Source: Phocoena phocoena | Taxonomy: Eukaryota > Chordata > Mammalia > Artiodactyla > Phocoenidae | DNA: 64,000 bases | Assembly: GCF_963924675.1 (NCBI RefSeq) | Contig: NC_089232.1 | Coordinates: forward strand, 53,196,759-53,260,758 | Direction: 5' to 3' | Part shown: positions 1 to 11,262 of the stretch, one piece after another | Layout of the letters: each line of letters begins with the position of its first letter | Numbering within the stretch: the first letter of the stretch is position 1 | Made by a program: the position numbers and the translations under genes | The notes under the pieces: generated by a model | What the model saw: the letters and a program-made list of their open reading frames with translations, nothing else | Databases searched by the model: none | Told to the model about the DNA's origin: nothing

Positions 1-639
1 GGTGCTGACTGGCAATCAAATGCTTTGACATGAAAGTGATACATGTAACTTCCACTCACAATTCACTAGCCAGGAGTAAACACATGCAACCACCCAACCA
101 CAAGGTGGGTGAAATGGCATGCTAGAAATATGCTCAGAAATATTTGATAAACAACATTCATAAAACAGTCCTTCCTTTTCATGGTTCTGATATGCACAAA
201 TTTCAGTTATCGTGATTTAGTTAAATAATACCAGTCCCCAACAAAATGGTTCAAATTTGCATCACCATGGTACATGACTGTAATTGCATAGAGTACGAAT
301 TTCACTGCCCACTCTTCAGGTCACAGACCACTTTGTAAACAACAAATGTGCATCGTGATGTGAGCAATAGCGTCAGTTCTTTCAAAGTCTGTCTGTGATT
401 GGTCACCATGCACCTGCTACTCAGTTCATGCACAGACAGCAGTGCATATAGCTACGTTGCCTCTTTATCTCCCTGTGATAAACTAACATGATATCTTACA
501 AAAATAGATAATCTATAGAGGGTTAGATAACAAAAATACAAGTACAACAGAGAAACAAAAAGTGTTAATGCTGGAAGTGAAATTGGATGTGAATAGAAGA
601 TATGGAAATGGCAACCGCAAAACAAAGATAGGATGAGAC
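1..639. other. AT-rich non-coding DNA, possibly the 5' part of the adjoining Tigger relic
   Basis: No coding signal is visible. The stretch is AT-rich and leads without a visible boundary into the recognisable Tigger relic that follows. Phrases such as tttcagttatcgtgatttag have the feel of Tigger non-coding ends. I could not find a left terminal inverted repeat, so the element may begin before the window or its left part may be lost. Confidence 0.3.
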
Positions 640-1528
640 ATGGGACCCTAGAAGTGATGTCTCAAACCATACTGGAAAGTCCAATGAGTATAAAAAACAA
701 GATAAAGTCACTTCATCATCTTTTAGTTTATATTGCACTAGAAACAGAAAGCCACTTAAGGTTGAAACGGAGGTGGTTTTTTTTTCTATTTTGGATTGAA
801 GACTGTAATGTTTTCAAATCCTAATTAGTCCGGCTAGTATTCAGGCCGAAGCATTGAAGTAAGTTGCCGCATCAAAAGAAAAAGGTAATTACAAGAAGAC
901 TGAAGAAGAACTTTTGCTGCCAATAAAGGCTTGTTTCACTATTTCATAATTCAGCATGAGATGACTGATGTTGAGCTACTGGTGAAGATGCTAGCTCAGA
1001 TAAGGATGCTACAGTGAAATTTGCACCCAAATTCCAAGAAAATGAACATGTCCCAGAGGAAGTGATGCCAGCGAAAAAACTTCACCTTAAAGGAATGCTC
1101 ATAGACATTTCATGGCATTGCAAGAAATATTGCAAGCCAATCCAAATTTAGAAAGAAGTGTGAAAAAGCACTAAGGCATAGACAAGATACTTGCTCTGTA
1201 ACATCAGTTATATAATGAGAAGAAGAAGGCAAGAACTGTTCAAACTACTTTTGATAAGTTTTTTTATAAAAAAACAAAACACTGTAATTTTCAATGTTTC
1301 TAATGTTTTAAATTACAGTGTAATCTGTAAATATTAGTTTTACTAATTTTTCATTTCCCAACGCATTTGGAACTTACAGTAAGAGTTTTTCACGTTTTGA
1401 CAAAATTTTCTAAAGGTCACAGAACAATTGTAATTTTCCCCATCGATTATCAAGATCACTTTGCAGGGTTTCAACTTACACGGTCATTTTTATGGTCCTG
1501 CACTATTCTGCAGAGCGAGGACTGCCTG
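640..1528 (+). mobile_element. Decayed TcMar-Tigger DNA transposon, 3' half
   Basis: This is a dead cut-and-paste transposon of the pogo/Tigger group. A frame at about 1211-1270 reads YNEKKKARTVQTTFDKFF, which resembles the C-terminal end of Tigger transposases, and further upstream pieces resemble the acidic C-terminal region (MTDVELL near 960). The reading frame is broken by stops and shifts, so no protein can be made. The element ends in gcgaggactgcctg at 1515-1528, the inverted form of the cagGCAGTCCTC terminal repeat, followed by T/A-rich DNA as expected for TA target sites. Family assignment is from memory; the exact Tigger subfamily is not known. Confidence 0.62.
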
Positions 1529-2240
1529 TTTATATACCTGGCTTGTGCGGAGTTAGATTACAGTTCCTCCACGTCTGCTTGTGCCAACTCAATTATGTGG
1601 AGTGTAAGGAAAATTCTGGAAAAAGAACTTGAGCCACTAGAGTTAGGTAGGTATAGGGGTTCCAGGTATAGTTCAGAGGCTGTTATCCAACCCCAACCTG
1701 ATCCAGCCACCCTGATGGCCTGTGTGACTCCGAGTGGGAAAGAGCTTTGTGGGCAACATGAGATGAACTGCCCCCATTTAGGGCCCATGCCATCCTGCTG
1801 TGGGATCCAGACAAAGGGAATGTGCTTCTTTACTTATTTCATGGGAGGGTAGATGTATGAAATACAACTGAAATAGATACTCAAACCCTGGTCAGGGCTG
1901 AGCATCCACAGGCCTCCTCAGGCCATCTGGGCCTTGTGGCAGTGCTGGAACTCCCAGAGGCTGTCTGATGCCCAGGAGCAGCAGTGCCAGTGAGAGCCGC
2001 CAGTCCCGGGGAGAGTGGAGAGGGCTGCTGTCAGCGCTGGGTGCAAGCGGCAGCCTCAGAAGAGGGTTGAGAGCAGGAGCTGAACGACAGTTTGATCTGT
2101 TGAGAGTGTGTGAGCTCTAGAGAGTTGCTCAGATGTTCCGGGCAGCAGGGGAGGATTAGTGGAAAGAGCTTCGCAAGGGTGCTGAGGTTCCAAAGTTATA
2201 TTTAAGAGGAGCTCCACACCAGGGGGATTTAGGCTATGTT
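1529..2240. other. Non-coding DNA, nothing recognised
   Basis: The stretch is moderately GC-rich and single-copy in appearance. A 161-codon open frame crosses 1367-1852, but its first 160 bases are Tigger DNA and the rest shows no conserved motif or codon pattern. No promoter, splice pattern or repeat is clear. Confidence 0.4.
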
Positions 2241-2473
2241 AATAAGAGCTCAGGGCTTCCCTGGTGGCGCAGTGGTTGAGAGTCCGCCTGCCGATGCAGG
2301 GGGCACGGGTTCGTGCCCCGGTCCGGGAGGATCCCACATGCCGCGGAGCGGCTGGGCCCTTGGGCCATGGCCGCTGAGCCTGCGCGTCTGGAGCCTGTGC
2401 TCCCAACGGGAGGGGCCGCGGCGGTGAGAGGCCCGCGTACTGCAAAAAAATAAAAAATAAAAATAAGAGCTCA
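2241..2473 (+). mobile_element. CHR SINE (short form) with target-site duplications
   Basis: This is a tRNA-derived SINE copied through RNA by L1 machinery. The element proper runs 2253-2461. It starts gggcttccctggtggcgcag, carries the tRNA-like B-box region (ggttcgtgccccgg) and ends gagaggcccgcgtactgc plus an A-rich tail. A 12-base target-site duplication, aataagagctca, is exact on both sides (2241-2252 and 2462-2473), so insertion was not ancient. The tRNA-like head is a Pol III promoter relic, not a tRNA gene. Confidence 0.95.
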
Positions 2474-2689
2474 TTTTCCACAGTAGCAGTGAGGCCTGGG
2501 GACACTGAGGTTGTGTACAGATAGCATGGCGGTATACTTTATTGTTCAAACTGGGAATATTTTTAAAGTAAAAGAGATTGCTATGAATAATTAAATATTT
2601 TCATAATTACGTGTACTCACCTGTGTTACTGATGGAATCCAGGTCATTGTAAATTAGAGGTCTTATCAGAATTAGTGAAAATAAATGAA

Positions 2690-3055
2690 TTTGTCCTACC
2701 TGGTGCTACATACAGGCTGGGTTCCCTGAAGTGGACTTTGAGATGGAGATTAGTGGGCAGGACATTTATTAGGGAGAGCTCCTGGGATTCATACCTGTGG
2801 AAGGCAAGAAGGAAAGGCAGTCTTATCAAAGACCTCAGCTGACTGGGGCTGGGACGACCTTCACAGTTTTTGCAAGTTGGTGTGAGGGGGACTGGCCTCT
2901 GTTCTCCACACCCACCAGTCATTGGATATGGCTGTTCCTGAGGGCTCTCCCCAGCTGAGGGTAGATTTCTGGAGGAGGTCTGACAGCTGGCAGCACTCCC
3001 AGCAGTCCTGAGGAGGGGTCAGGGTGGCATAGCACAGCATCTACCCCCCCAAAGG
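2690..3055. repeat. Possible old interspersed repeat, unclassified
   Basis: The segment around acatttattagggagagctc followed by a GC-richer tail resembles a repeat seen across mammalian genomes, judged only from memory. No terminal repeats or duplications are visible and I cannot name the family. Confidence 0.3.
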
Positions 3056-3300
3056 TAGAGAAGAGTTTGAGTACAAATATTACAAAGATATACACTTTGA
3101 GTTTAATTATTGGTCAAATCCTGCCAAGGAAAGATCCTATTGCGTCAGCTTTGAAGAAGAGTTGGGACTTAATGTAATTAGCATACCAATGACTCATCTG
3201 CAAAAAGAGGAACTTACTCTCTCAAATTGATTAAAAAAAAAACACTAACCTTCTTGGTACTTCTTAGAAAGCTTTTTCTCTAAGGTAAATGTCTATGTGG

Positions 3301-3540
3301 TAATGTTTGTATTTCAGATACTGACACAGGGCTTATAATGTTCTAGGCACAGTGTGATGTACTGTTGAAATGTTAACTCATTTAATTCTTATAACAAACC
3401 TATGAAGTAGGCACTAGAGACAAGGAAACAGAGACCCTAAGATTAAGTAATCGAGCTCAAGCGGTGGTGCCATGATTTGGATCAAAGTATTATATACCTC
3501 CAGAGGCTGTGCTTGTAACCATTCTGATATGCTGGCTCTT
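3301..3540 (-). repeat. MIR SINE
   Basis: This is an ancient mammal-wide tRNA-derived SINE. Read on the minus strand it shows the MIR core. On the plus strand the key phrases are ttaactcatttaattcttat, cctatgaagtaggcac and gacaaggaaacagagac. It is strongly diverged, with no duplications left. Confidence 0.8.
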
Positions 3541-3589
3541 GATTCCACACTTTAATTTAGTAGACACTATATCCCTGCAAAGTAATTTA

Positions 3590-3629
3590 ACAAGTGTTTA
3601 TTGAGCTCCTATTGGTTGCCCATGTCTAA
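3590..3629 (-). repeat. L2/MIR 3'-end fragment interrupted by a SINE
   Basis: The phrase aagtgtttattgagctcct is the antisense 3' end shared by L2 and MIR elements. It stops at the target site of the next CHR insertion. Confidence 0.4.
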
Positions 3630-3989
3630 TCTTTTTTTTTTAAATTTATTTATTTTTGGCTGTGTTGGGTCTTTGTTGCTGCATGCGGGCTTTCTCTAGT
3701 TGCAGCGAGTGGGGGCTACTCTTCATTGCGGTGCACGGGCTTCTCATTACAGTGGCTTCTCTTGTTGTGGAGCATGGGCTCTAGGCGAGTGGGTTTCAGT
3801 AATTTTGGCACACGGGCTCAGTAGTTGTGACTCACGGGCTCTAGAGCGTGGGCTCAGTAGTTGCGGCACACAGGCTCAGCTGCTCCACGGCATGTGGGAT
3901 CTTCCCAGACCAGGACTCAAACCCGTGTTCCCTGCATTGGCAGGCGGATTCTTAAATCACTGCACCACCAGGGAAGTCCCATGTCTAAC
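3621..3989 (-). mobile_element. CHR SINE, long form, full length
   Basis: The body (3631-3979) reads in reverse from the T-run and ggctgtgttgggtctttgtt to the head, accaccagggaagtccc. This long form (about 350 bases) has an extra 3' domain that the 200-base form lacks. The flanks carry a target-site duplication, catgtctaa, at 3621-3629 and again from 3980. It is fairly diverged, so older than the short copies. Confidence 0.92.
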
Positions 3990-4029
3990 CTTTGAGGAAA
4001 ATAAAAACCTCTTCTCCAGGGCGATACAA

Positions 4030-4200
4030 AGAAGTAAAATAATAACAACTATAGTAATAGCTAACATGTAGTGAATTCTTACAATGTGCCAAGCACTGTC
4101 CTAACAGCTTTCCATGCATCACATCCTTTAACCATGCTGAAAACTTAGTGCCTGCCCAGAAGGAGATTCTGATTAGTTAGAAAGTGAGGCAGAAAATAGT
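4030..4200 (-). repeat. MIR SINE fragment
   Basis: taatagctaacatgtagtga and gtgccaagcactgtcctaac are the antisense MIR tail. The core half is weak or missing. Confidence 0.6.
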
Positions 4201-5789
4201 TACATAACCATATGTAAGACATGAATGATTAGGGACCCTGATATGCAGCACAGGCTGTCACTGGGTGAAGTGGTCAAAGAGGGACAGGCATGGTTCAGGT
4301 CTAGGGGAAAGATTACAGGGTGTCCCCCTCCAGGTAATTAAAAAATAAGCATTACTATAAACAACAAAATAAGAGTAAAGAAATACAAGAAAATTTATAT
4401 TTTTCCCATCATGATTATTTCAGTACTTTTAAAAGAAATCTTCTGGTAACAAATTCTTTGGAATCCAACAATGCTTTTAGTTGTCCGTGCTTTGCTGGTG
4501 CTAAATTTGGCGTGGTCTGCAGTTTGGGTAATCCAGTTCTAGAGGAAGAAGAGCTTATTGTGGGCCTGTAGAATCAGCAAGCTTCATGGATCTTGAAGGA
4601 TGGGTAGGATTAAGAAAGGGGAGAGAGGAGGAAAGGCTGTGCCTGGCTGGAGGGGCAGTGAAGAACTGGGAACCCTGGCCTCTCTGGAGCACGTGGTGTG
4701 TGCAGGGGAGCAACTAGGTTGGGCAGATAGTTTGGGGCTGTATTTTAAAGACCATGAATTCCTGGTCAAGGGGTTTGTAATATACCCCATATGCTATGGG
4801 ACTCTGTGGGAGGTTGATGCAATTTTGTTCCTGGCATTGTCTTTCCTCCCCTAAATCTGAATGGCCAGGAAGCCAAGGTACTCAAAGCCCCCTTGAGCAG
4901 AAGTCCCAAGTAGTGGGTACCTAGGATCCCTGGTGACCCCAGTGGCACTTGCCTATGCTGTGCTCTGACTCTCTGCAGTCGCCGTTAACACTGGGCCTTC
5001 CTCATTGCCCAGCTGCCCCTCTGAAGGGACCTTACCAGCTCAAGGTTCTGGGCAGCTGCACAGAGTTGGGGGCTGACAAGAAGGGGCCCTAGGCCTCCCT
5101 CTGCCCTGCTACCCAGTAGTTCCCTTCTCTTGCCAAGAGTGACCCATCAGGTGTAAGCGCTCCAGCCATCTTGGTTTCATCTTTCCCTCCTTCCGCCAAA
5201 CGGTTAAAACGCTTTATTCTACAAACACACCGCAGACAAAGCCAATCTTGCAACTGCTCTGACCTGAAGCCTGCTGCAAGGCAGAAGAATGGCAGGAATG
5301 CATGGGGATGCTTTTACTGTGGTGCTTTTGAAGAAAAGGCCCAGGGCTTGGCTGTAGCATCAGATAACGGAGGCAGATGTGGATTTTTAAAGACCTAAGA
5401 CGGCAATGTTGTGTCACCCGCTCTCTTTCTCCTAGTAACAGTGGGATCATAATTGCAGTTCAGGGAAGGTGCCTCACACAGTTTTCTACTCTGTCAAGCA
5501 GTTTCAGCTGCTGTCCTAAATTGCTACCCTATTAAGAATTTCCAGATTATTGGTGGTTTCTTCCTTTTTCTGAAGAAAAATTCAAACATTGTTTTTCCAC
5601 TTTCATTCTTTGCATTCAGGTCAAAGCCTCTGGCTTCTCTCTTTGTTAGAATGAAATATCCCAACCTGGCTGAATTCAGGATGGAAATGTTTGTGGATCT
5701 TTTGGCCAGGTGCCAGTAAGAGGGGCATAGGGGCTGGAGAAGCTCTGAAAACCCAGAGGAGCTGGGTTCCCACTACCTGCAGGCGTGCT
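4201..5789. other. Single-copy non-coding DNA
   Basis: There is no recognisable repeat and no convincing exon. Open frames here are under 90 codons, overlap on both strands and carry no known domain. The piece around 5170-5400 is even in composition and could be conserved, but nothing in the sequence alone proves it. Confidence 0.4.
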
Positions 5790-5960
5790 CCTGTGTGCAT
5801 TTGTCCAGACTGCAAATTTTCCTTCCTGGCCTTAGTTTATGCTCTCTGGATTCACATTATGTTCCTGTCCCTCAGGCCCGGCCCAGCCCTTTCCGTGAAG
5901 CCTTCCACAAGCCCCGCCAGGCCACAGTGACCTGTCCCTGCCTACACAGCAGTCAGATTG
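5790..5960 (+). repeat. Possible L2 fragment
   Basis: The run cctttccgtgaagccttcca followed by a C-rich stretch resembles the region of L2 just before its 3' end. It is heavily diverged and short, so the call is weak. Confidence 0.35.
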
Positions 5961-6651
5961 GGTACAGCCTGATCCAGGATTCAGCTACATGCTCTTATTG
6001 CTTAGCTGTGAGCCTGCTTTCCTTAAGAAGATGGAAAGCTTGATGAAGACAAAGACTATGTTTTCTCAGCAGTGGGCTGAGTAGAAAGTATAGGTGAATG
6101 AAATGTAATTGTACCAATTGAAAGATGGCTTAGTCGAGGCCTTTCCTGAGGATGCCAAGCTATTATAAATAACAAGATGGGAAACTTAACATTAGCAGGG
6201 TTCTTCTCAGAGGGAGTGTGAGGGCAAGTAGCACACACTTTGATCTGTCTCATGGAAAGAAGGAAAGTGCGGCTGGAAGAGACACTTGGAGGCATTCAGC
6301 AGATAGTTGCTACACTTCTTTTCTAAGGAGTTTGCAAGTGCGAACCAGAGTCCAACTGGTTGGAAAGACAGTAGGGAGGCTGGGTTACATTTCCCCCATC
6401 ACCAGGGAAAGCTGGTATGGCCTCTAAATACCTATGCCCAAATGTGTTTGAAGGGCACCATCCTATGAGCCTGCCCTGGCACTCACAGCTCTCCATCTGG
6501 TCTGGTAGCTGTAACACAAACATAGTATATTCTTAATCCATCTTTTAAAAATAAATGAATGCACAAAATGAATTGAAATGAACTAATTGAGCCTTTCCTC
6601 CCCGGAGGAAAATGATTATTCATGTTGAACTCTCTCTTGGTTGAAAGGGAA
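5961..6651. other. Single-copy non-coding DNA
   Basis: No repeat, splice pattern or coding signal recognised. Confidence 0.35.
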
Positions 6652-6857
6652 GGGCTTCCCTGGTGGCGCAGTGGTTGAGAGTCCGCCTGCCGATGTAGGG
6701 GACGTGGGTTTGTGCCCCGGTCCGGGAGGATCCCACATGCCGCGGAGCGGCTGGGCCCGTGAGCCATGGCCACTGAGCCTGCGAGTCCAGAGCCTGCGCT
6801 CTGCAACGGGAGAGACTACAACAGTGAGAGGCCCGCGTACCGCAAAAAAAAAAAAAG
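6652..6857 (+). mobile_element. CHR SINE (short form)
   Basis: Starts gggcttccctggtggcgcag and ends gaggcccgcgtaccgc with an A13-type tail. The flanks (aagggaa before, aaggaaga after) give only a weak target-site duplication. It is close in sequence to the copy at 2.25 kb. Confidence 0.93.
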
Positions 6858-6902
6858 GAAGAGAGAAACTATTTCTGGCATTTGTGTTCTCTATCCTTGA
6901 TA

Positions 6903-7045
6903 GTCTCAGTGTGGTCCATGGACAGCATCAGTATCAGTACTTGGAAGCTTGTTAGAAATGCAGAATCTCGGGCCCCACCCCAGACCTACTAGATTTGAGT
7001 CTGAACTTTAAAGAGATTTATATGTGACGCTCTATAGAACACAAA
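6903..7045. mobile_element. MER5-type hAT-Charlie fragment
   Basis: gtggtccatggacagcatca, cttgttagaaatgcagaatc and gggccccaccccagacctac are the hallmark phrases of MER5A/B, a non-autonomous hAT transposon. The terminal repeats are incomplete. Confidence 0.75.
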
Positions 7046-7126
7046 GAAAATAATCTAATGGTCTAAGTCTGGAGTTTGGAACTACAAATAAATCCCTAAT
7101 GTGAATAATGGCATTTCCAGACCATC

Positions 7127-7190
7127 TGTCAAGCAATATCTTTATTGAAATCTACCATGTGCCTAGTCCTGAGTTAGGCACTGCAGGAAA
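7127..7190 (-). repeat. MIR/L2 tail fragment
   Basis: tctttattgaaatctaccatgtgcctag followed by gttaggcactgcagg is the antisense 3' tail shared by MIR and L2. It is too short to tell which. Confidence 0.5.
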
Positions 7191-7629
7191 GAAAGAGGCA
7201 GGGGCGGGTCCAGTGAGTGAGGGCCCACAATGGGATTTCAGCCCCGAACCCTACCCACCCCTCCCTGTACAAGCCCTGACTGAGGGGCGGAATTCTCTGC
7301 AGCACAGCCTCTGGGGTGACACCAGTCACATGGATGGCCCTTGTTTTAAGCAATAACAAGTCAGTAAGATTGAGCTACCAAATCTTCAGGGAGGACAGCC
7401 CAGTTCTAACCTCCGTCATAACATTTTTCTTTTGCGATGAAGCATTGCCAGGTTTGCTGAAAGCTCATTCAGTGTTGTTAAAGCTCAAGCACTCAGGCCT
7501 CCCCAGTTTCAGGGTGGGGATTGGGGATGTAGTCCTGGCCTATTAGCCCAGAAGCACAGCTGTGCTGTTGAAGTCTATGCTCCATGCATTGTATCTTGTG
7601 AATGGAGTTGTTTCTGAACACAAAAATGT
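7191..7629. other. Single-copy non-coding DNA
   Basis: No repeat or exon recognised. Confidence 0.35.
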
Positions 7630-7745
7630 AGTTTCTGGAGTCAGACTGCCCTGAGTTCATTTCTAGGCTCTGCCATTTGCTAGCCTTGCGACCTGGTGCA
7701 AGCCTCAATTTTCCAACTATTAATAAAATAATACTTTATTTCCTG
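7630..7745 (+). repeat. MIR SINE
   Basis: tctggagtcagactgccctg, ggctctgccatttgctagcc and aataaaataata follow the sense MIR order. The 3' half is lost. Confidence 0.8.
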
Positions 7746-7775
7746 CTTAATTTGGATAAAATCAAATTTCTCTTT

Positions 7776-7996
7776 TTATGAATTTTTTTTTTTCGGTACA
7801 CAGGCCTCTCACTGTTGTGGCCTCTCCCGCTGCGGAGCACAGGCTCCGGACACGCAGGCTCAGCGGCCATGGCTCACGGGCCCAGCCACTCCGCGGCAGG
7901 TGGGATCTTCCCGGACCGGGGCACGAACCCCGTGTCCTCTGCATCGGCAGGCAGACTCAACCACTGCGTCACCAGGGAAGCCCTTATGATTTTTTT
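7776..7996 (-). mobile_element. CHR SINE (short form) abutting L1
   Basis: The body (about 7783-7983) reads in reverse from tttcggtacacaggcctctc to gcgtcaccagggaagccc. A probable duplication, ttatgaattttttt before and ttatgattttttt after, flanks it. The right flank is already L1 sequence, so the SINE appears to have landed at or inside the edge of the L1. Confidence 0.92.
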
Positions 7997-10685
7997 TGAT
8001 GTATCTAAGAAATCTTTGCCAAGGTCATAAAATTTTTTTCCTTCTAGATGTTATATAATCTAAGGTTTTATATTTAGATCTATGATCCATTTTTAGTTTT
8101 GAATACACTACAAGGTGTGGAGGGTACAGAGAGGTTCTTTCTCTTCTTTTTCTTTCTGTTCTTACCTTTTTTTTTTCTTTTTGACCTATGGATGTGTAAT
8201 CGTTCCAGTACCATTTATCAAAAAGACCATCCTTTATCCTTTGAATTGCATTTCCACTTTTGTGAAAAATCACTGACAATATATCTGTGGGTCTATTTTT
8301 GAACTCTCTATTCTGTTCAATTGATCTCCATGTCTGTCCTTTGGCCAATACCACTGTTTGATTTCAGTAGCTTTATGGCAAGCCTTGAAACCAGGTAGTA
8401 GAGGACTACAGACTTTGTTCTTCTTTATAAAAAATACCTTGGCAATCCTAGGTGGGTTCTAGTTCCACATAAATTTTATAATTGACTTGTTAATTGCTAC
8501 AAAAAAGGTTACTGGAATTTTGCATTGGATCTATAGATAAATTTGGAAAGAATTAACATCTTTACAACAAGGAATGGATTCTTCTAATTCATGAACATAG
8601 TACATTTCTCCATATATTTATGTTTTAATTTCTCTCAGAAATATTCTGTAGTTTTCAGTGTATAGGTCTCACATATCTTTTGTTAAATTTATTTCTAAAT
8701 ATATTTGTCACACTTGTAAATTAACTTTTTTCAATTTCATTTGCTAATTGTTTGCTGTTAGTATATAAAAACAAAATTAATTTGTATATTAACTTTATAA
8801 CATGCAACCTTGTTAGATCCATTTATAGTTTTAATAATAGTTTTGTAGACTCTTTAGAATTTTCTACCTAAGAAATCATACCATCTGCAAATAGTTTGTT
8901 TTTCTTCCTTTTTGATGTTTAAACCATTTATTTCTTTTTATTGCCTTGTTGCAATGGCTGGCACCACCAGTATGTTGTTGAACAGAAGTTATGAAAGTAG
9001 ACATCCTTGCCTGTTCTCAGACTTACTGGGAAAGTGTTCAATATTTCATCTTTATACCCTTGATCATACTGAAAATGTTCCTCTCTATTCTTTAGATTGC
9101 TGAGAGTTTTTATCATAAATACATGCTACATTTTTTCAACTGCTTTCTGTGCATCTATTGAAGTGGTCATATTATTTTTCTCCTCTAACCTGTTAATGTG
9201 GTGAATTATATTGATTAGTTTTTGAATATTAAATCAACTTTGCCTTCCTGGGATGGACCCTAGTTGGTCATGACATATTATTCTTTTTTAGATATTGTTG
9301 GGTTTAATCTAATATTTTGTTAAGAATTTTTACATTTATGTTCATAAGGGATATTAACCTCTTTTATATATGCATTTGACAGGTTTTAGTATTAAAGTTT
9401 TGATGGCATCATAAAACAAATTGAGAATTGTACCCCATCCTCCTCTATTTTCTGAAAGAGTTTATGTAAGTTTGAGTTTTTTCTTCTTTGAATGTTTGGT
9501 AGAATTTACCAGTGAAATCACCTGTGCCTAGAATTCAGCTTTTCTGTTTCATCTGTGTAAATGTTAGGGATTTAGAGTTTTAAAGAATTTTTTTATTTCC
9601 TCTATTTTGTAGAAATTATTGATATAATTTCTTTAAAACATTCTTTAAACATTCCTTTAAAACATTCTCTTTTTATTATTTTAATGTCTGTAAGATCTGT
9701 TGTGATAATCCCTTTTCATTTCTGATATTGATAATTTGTGCTCTCTTTCTCAGGCAGTCTAATAAAACTTATCAAATTTTTTTGTTCTTTACAAAGAGAC
9801 AACTTTGGGGTTTGCTGATTATTTTTATTGCTTGTCTGCTTCTTATTACATTCATTTCCACTCTCATATTTATTGTTTCTTCTACAGTCATCCCTCAGTA
9901 TATCTGCAGGGGATTGGTTGCAGGACCCCCTCATATACCAAAATTCATGGATGCTCGAGTCCCTTATATAAAATGGTCTGGTACAGTTGGCCCACCATCT
10001 CCTTGGGTTCCATATCCATGGACTTGGACGGTAGGCTATACTTTGGTTTACTTTAGGTTCAAGTGGAATCTTCAGTCGCTGATTTGAGACCTTTTTTCTT
10101 TTTGAATATAAGCATTTAAATCCATAAAATTCCCTCTAAGCACTCCTTTACCTACATCTCACAAGTTTTGTTGTATTTTTACCATCATTACATTTTAGAT
10201 ATTTTCTTATATCTCTCTGATTTCTTCTTTCACTCATGGGTTGTTTAGAAGTGTGTGTTTAATTTCCTAATATTTGGGTTTTTCCAATATATCTTATTTT
10301 TATTGATTCCTAATTTAATTACAGTGTGATTAGAGGATACACACTACTATTATTTCAATCTTTTTATTTTATTAGGACTTTTTTTTTAGCCTAGATGTGG
10401 TCTCTCTTGGTGAACTTGTACAGCTGAAAATAATGTCCTTCATTTGTTGGGTGTAGTGTTACATAAATATCAGTAAGTTGTTCTGAAGCTCTAGGTCTTT
10501 ACTGAATTTTTTGTCTGGTGGGTCTCAGTTGCAGAAAGAAGTGTTAAAATATCCTGTTATAACTGTAAATTTTTCTATTTCTTTTATTCTGTCATTTTTT
10601 GCTTCATGTATCTTGAGCCTCTATTCTTACACACGTGTACATTTATGATTATTATTGACCATTATACTTTAAGTTTATCCCTTTT
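7997..10685 (-). mobile_element. L1 LINE, ORF2 region, antisense, decayed
   Basis: The plus strand reads as the complement of L1 ORF2 over a long colinear stretch. Landmarks include gatttcagtagctttatggc (8361), ccatctgcaaatagtttgtt (about 8880), catccttgcctgttctcaga (about 9002), the region of cttcctgggatggaccctag (about 9245) and ccctctaagcactcctttac (about 10131). ORF2 encodes endonuclease and reverse transcriptase, but every frame here is interrupted. It lacks its own 3' UTR at the low-coordinate end and stops at about 10685. A DNA-transposon piece interrupts it at 9886-10050. Confidence 0.9.
9886..10050. mobile_element. Tigger/MER2-like DNA transposon piece inside L1
   Basis: The segment opens cagtcatccctcagtatatc, followed by gggattggttgcaggaccc, a typical MER2/Tigger end. 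It is followed by a second end-like phrase, cagttggcccaccatctcct with ggttccatatccatgg. L1 sequence stops before it and resumes after about 10082, which shows that the transposon is the younger of the two. The right boundary is approximate. Confidence 0.6.
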
Positions 10686-10689
10686 TAAA

Positions 10690-11262
10690 ATTTATTTTTA
10701 AACTAGTTTGAGGAAAAATTGACAATTTTAATTGTATATATTTAAAGTATACAGTGATGATTTGATATACATATACATTATAGAATGATTATCAAGATCA
10801 AGACAATTAACATACCTATCATCTCACATAGTTAACACAGTGAACTCTTTCTTTGTGGTGAGAATGCTTAAGACCTACTCTCAGCGACTTTCAAGTATTT
10901 AATATCATTATTAACTATAGCCACCATGCTGTACATTAGCTCCTGAGAACTTATTCTTATAACTGAAGATGTGTACCCTTTGACCTATATTATCGCATTT
11001 CTCCCTCCTCCCCCAGCTCCTGGAAATCATGATTCTATTCTCTGTTTCTGTGAAATCAGTTTGTTTTTTTCTGTTTTTGTTTTTTACATTCCACATATAA
11101 GTGACACCATACAGTATTTGTCTTTCTCTGTCTGGCTCATTTCACTTAGCATAAAACCCTCCAGATTCATCCATGTGTAGCAAATGGCAGAACTTCCTTC
11201 CTTTTTATGGCTGAATAATATTCCATTGTGTATATATACACCATATTTTCTTTATCCATTCA
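10690..11262 (-). mobile_element. L1 LINE 3' end, antisense, 5'-truncated
   Basis: On the plus strand this is the complement of the L1 3' UTR followed by the end of ORF2. Landmarks are ttaactatagccaccatgct, ccagattcatccatgtgtag and ggctgaataatattccattg. This is a separate copy from the L1 just before it, because the element order restarts at a 3' end here. It breaks off at tttctttatccattca, the usual 5' truncation. Confidence 0.88.

Noticed and set aside
2253..2330. tRNA-like gene in the SINE head
   Set aside because: It has A/B-box-like words but cannot fold a full cloverleaf, and the same sequence recurs as a repeat with poly-A and target duplications.
2236..2549. Frames with the recurring peptide FPGGAVVESPPADAG
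   Set aside because: These are translations of CHR SINE copies and recur at every such element (2.2, 6.6, 17.3, 21.6, 27.4, 51.8 kb).
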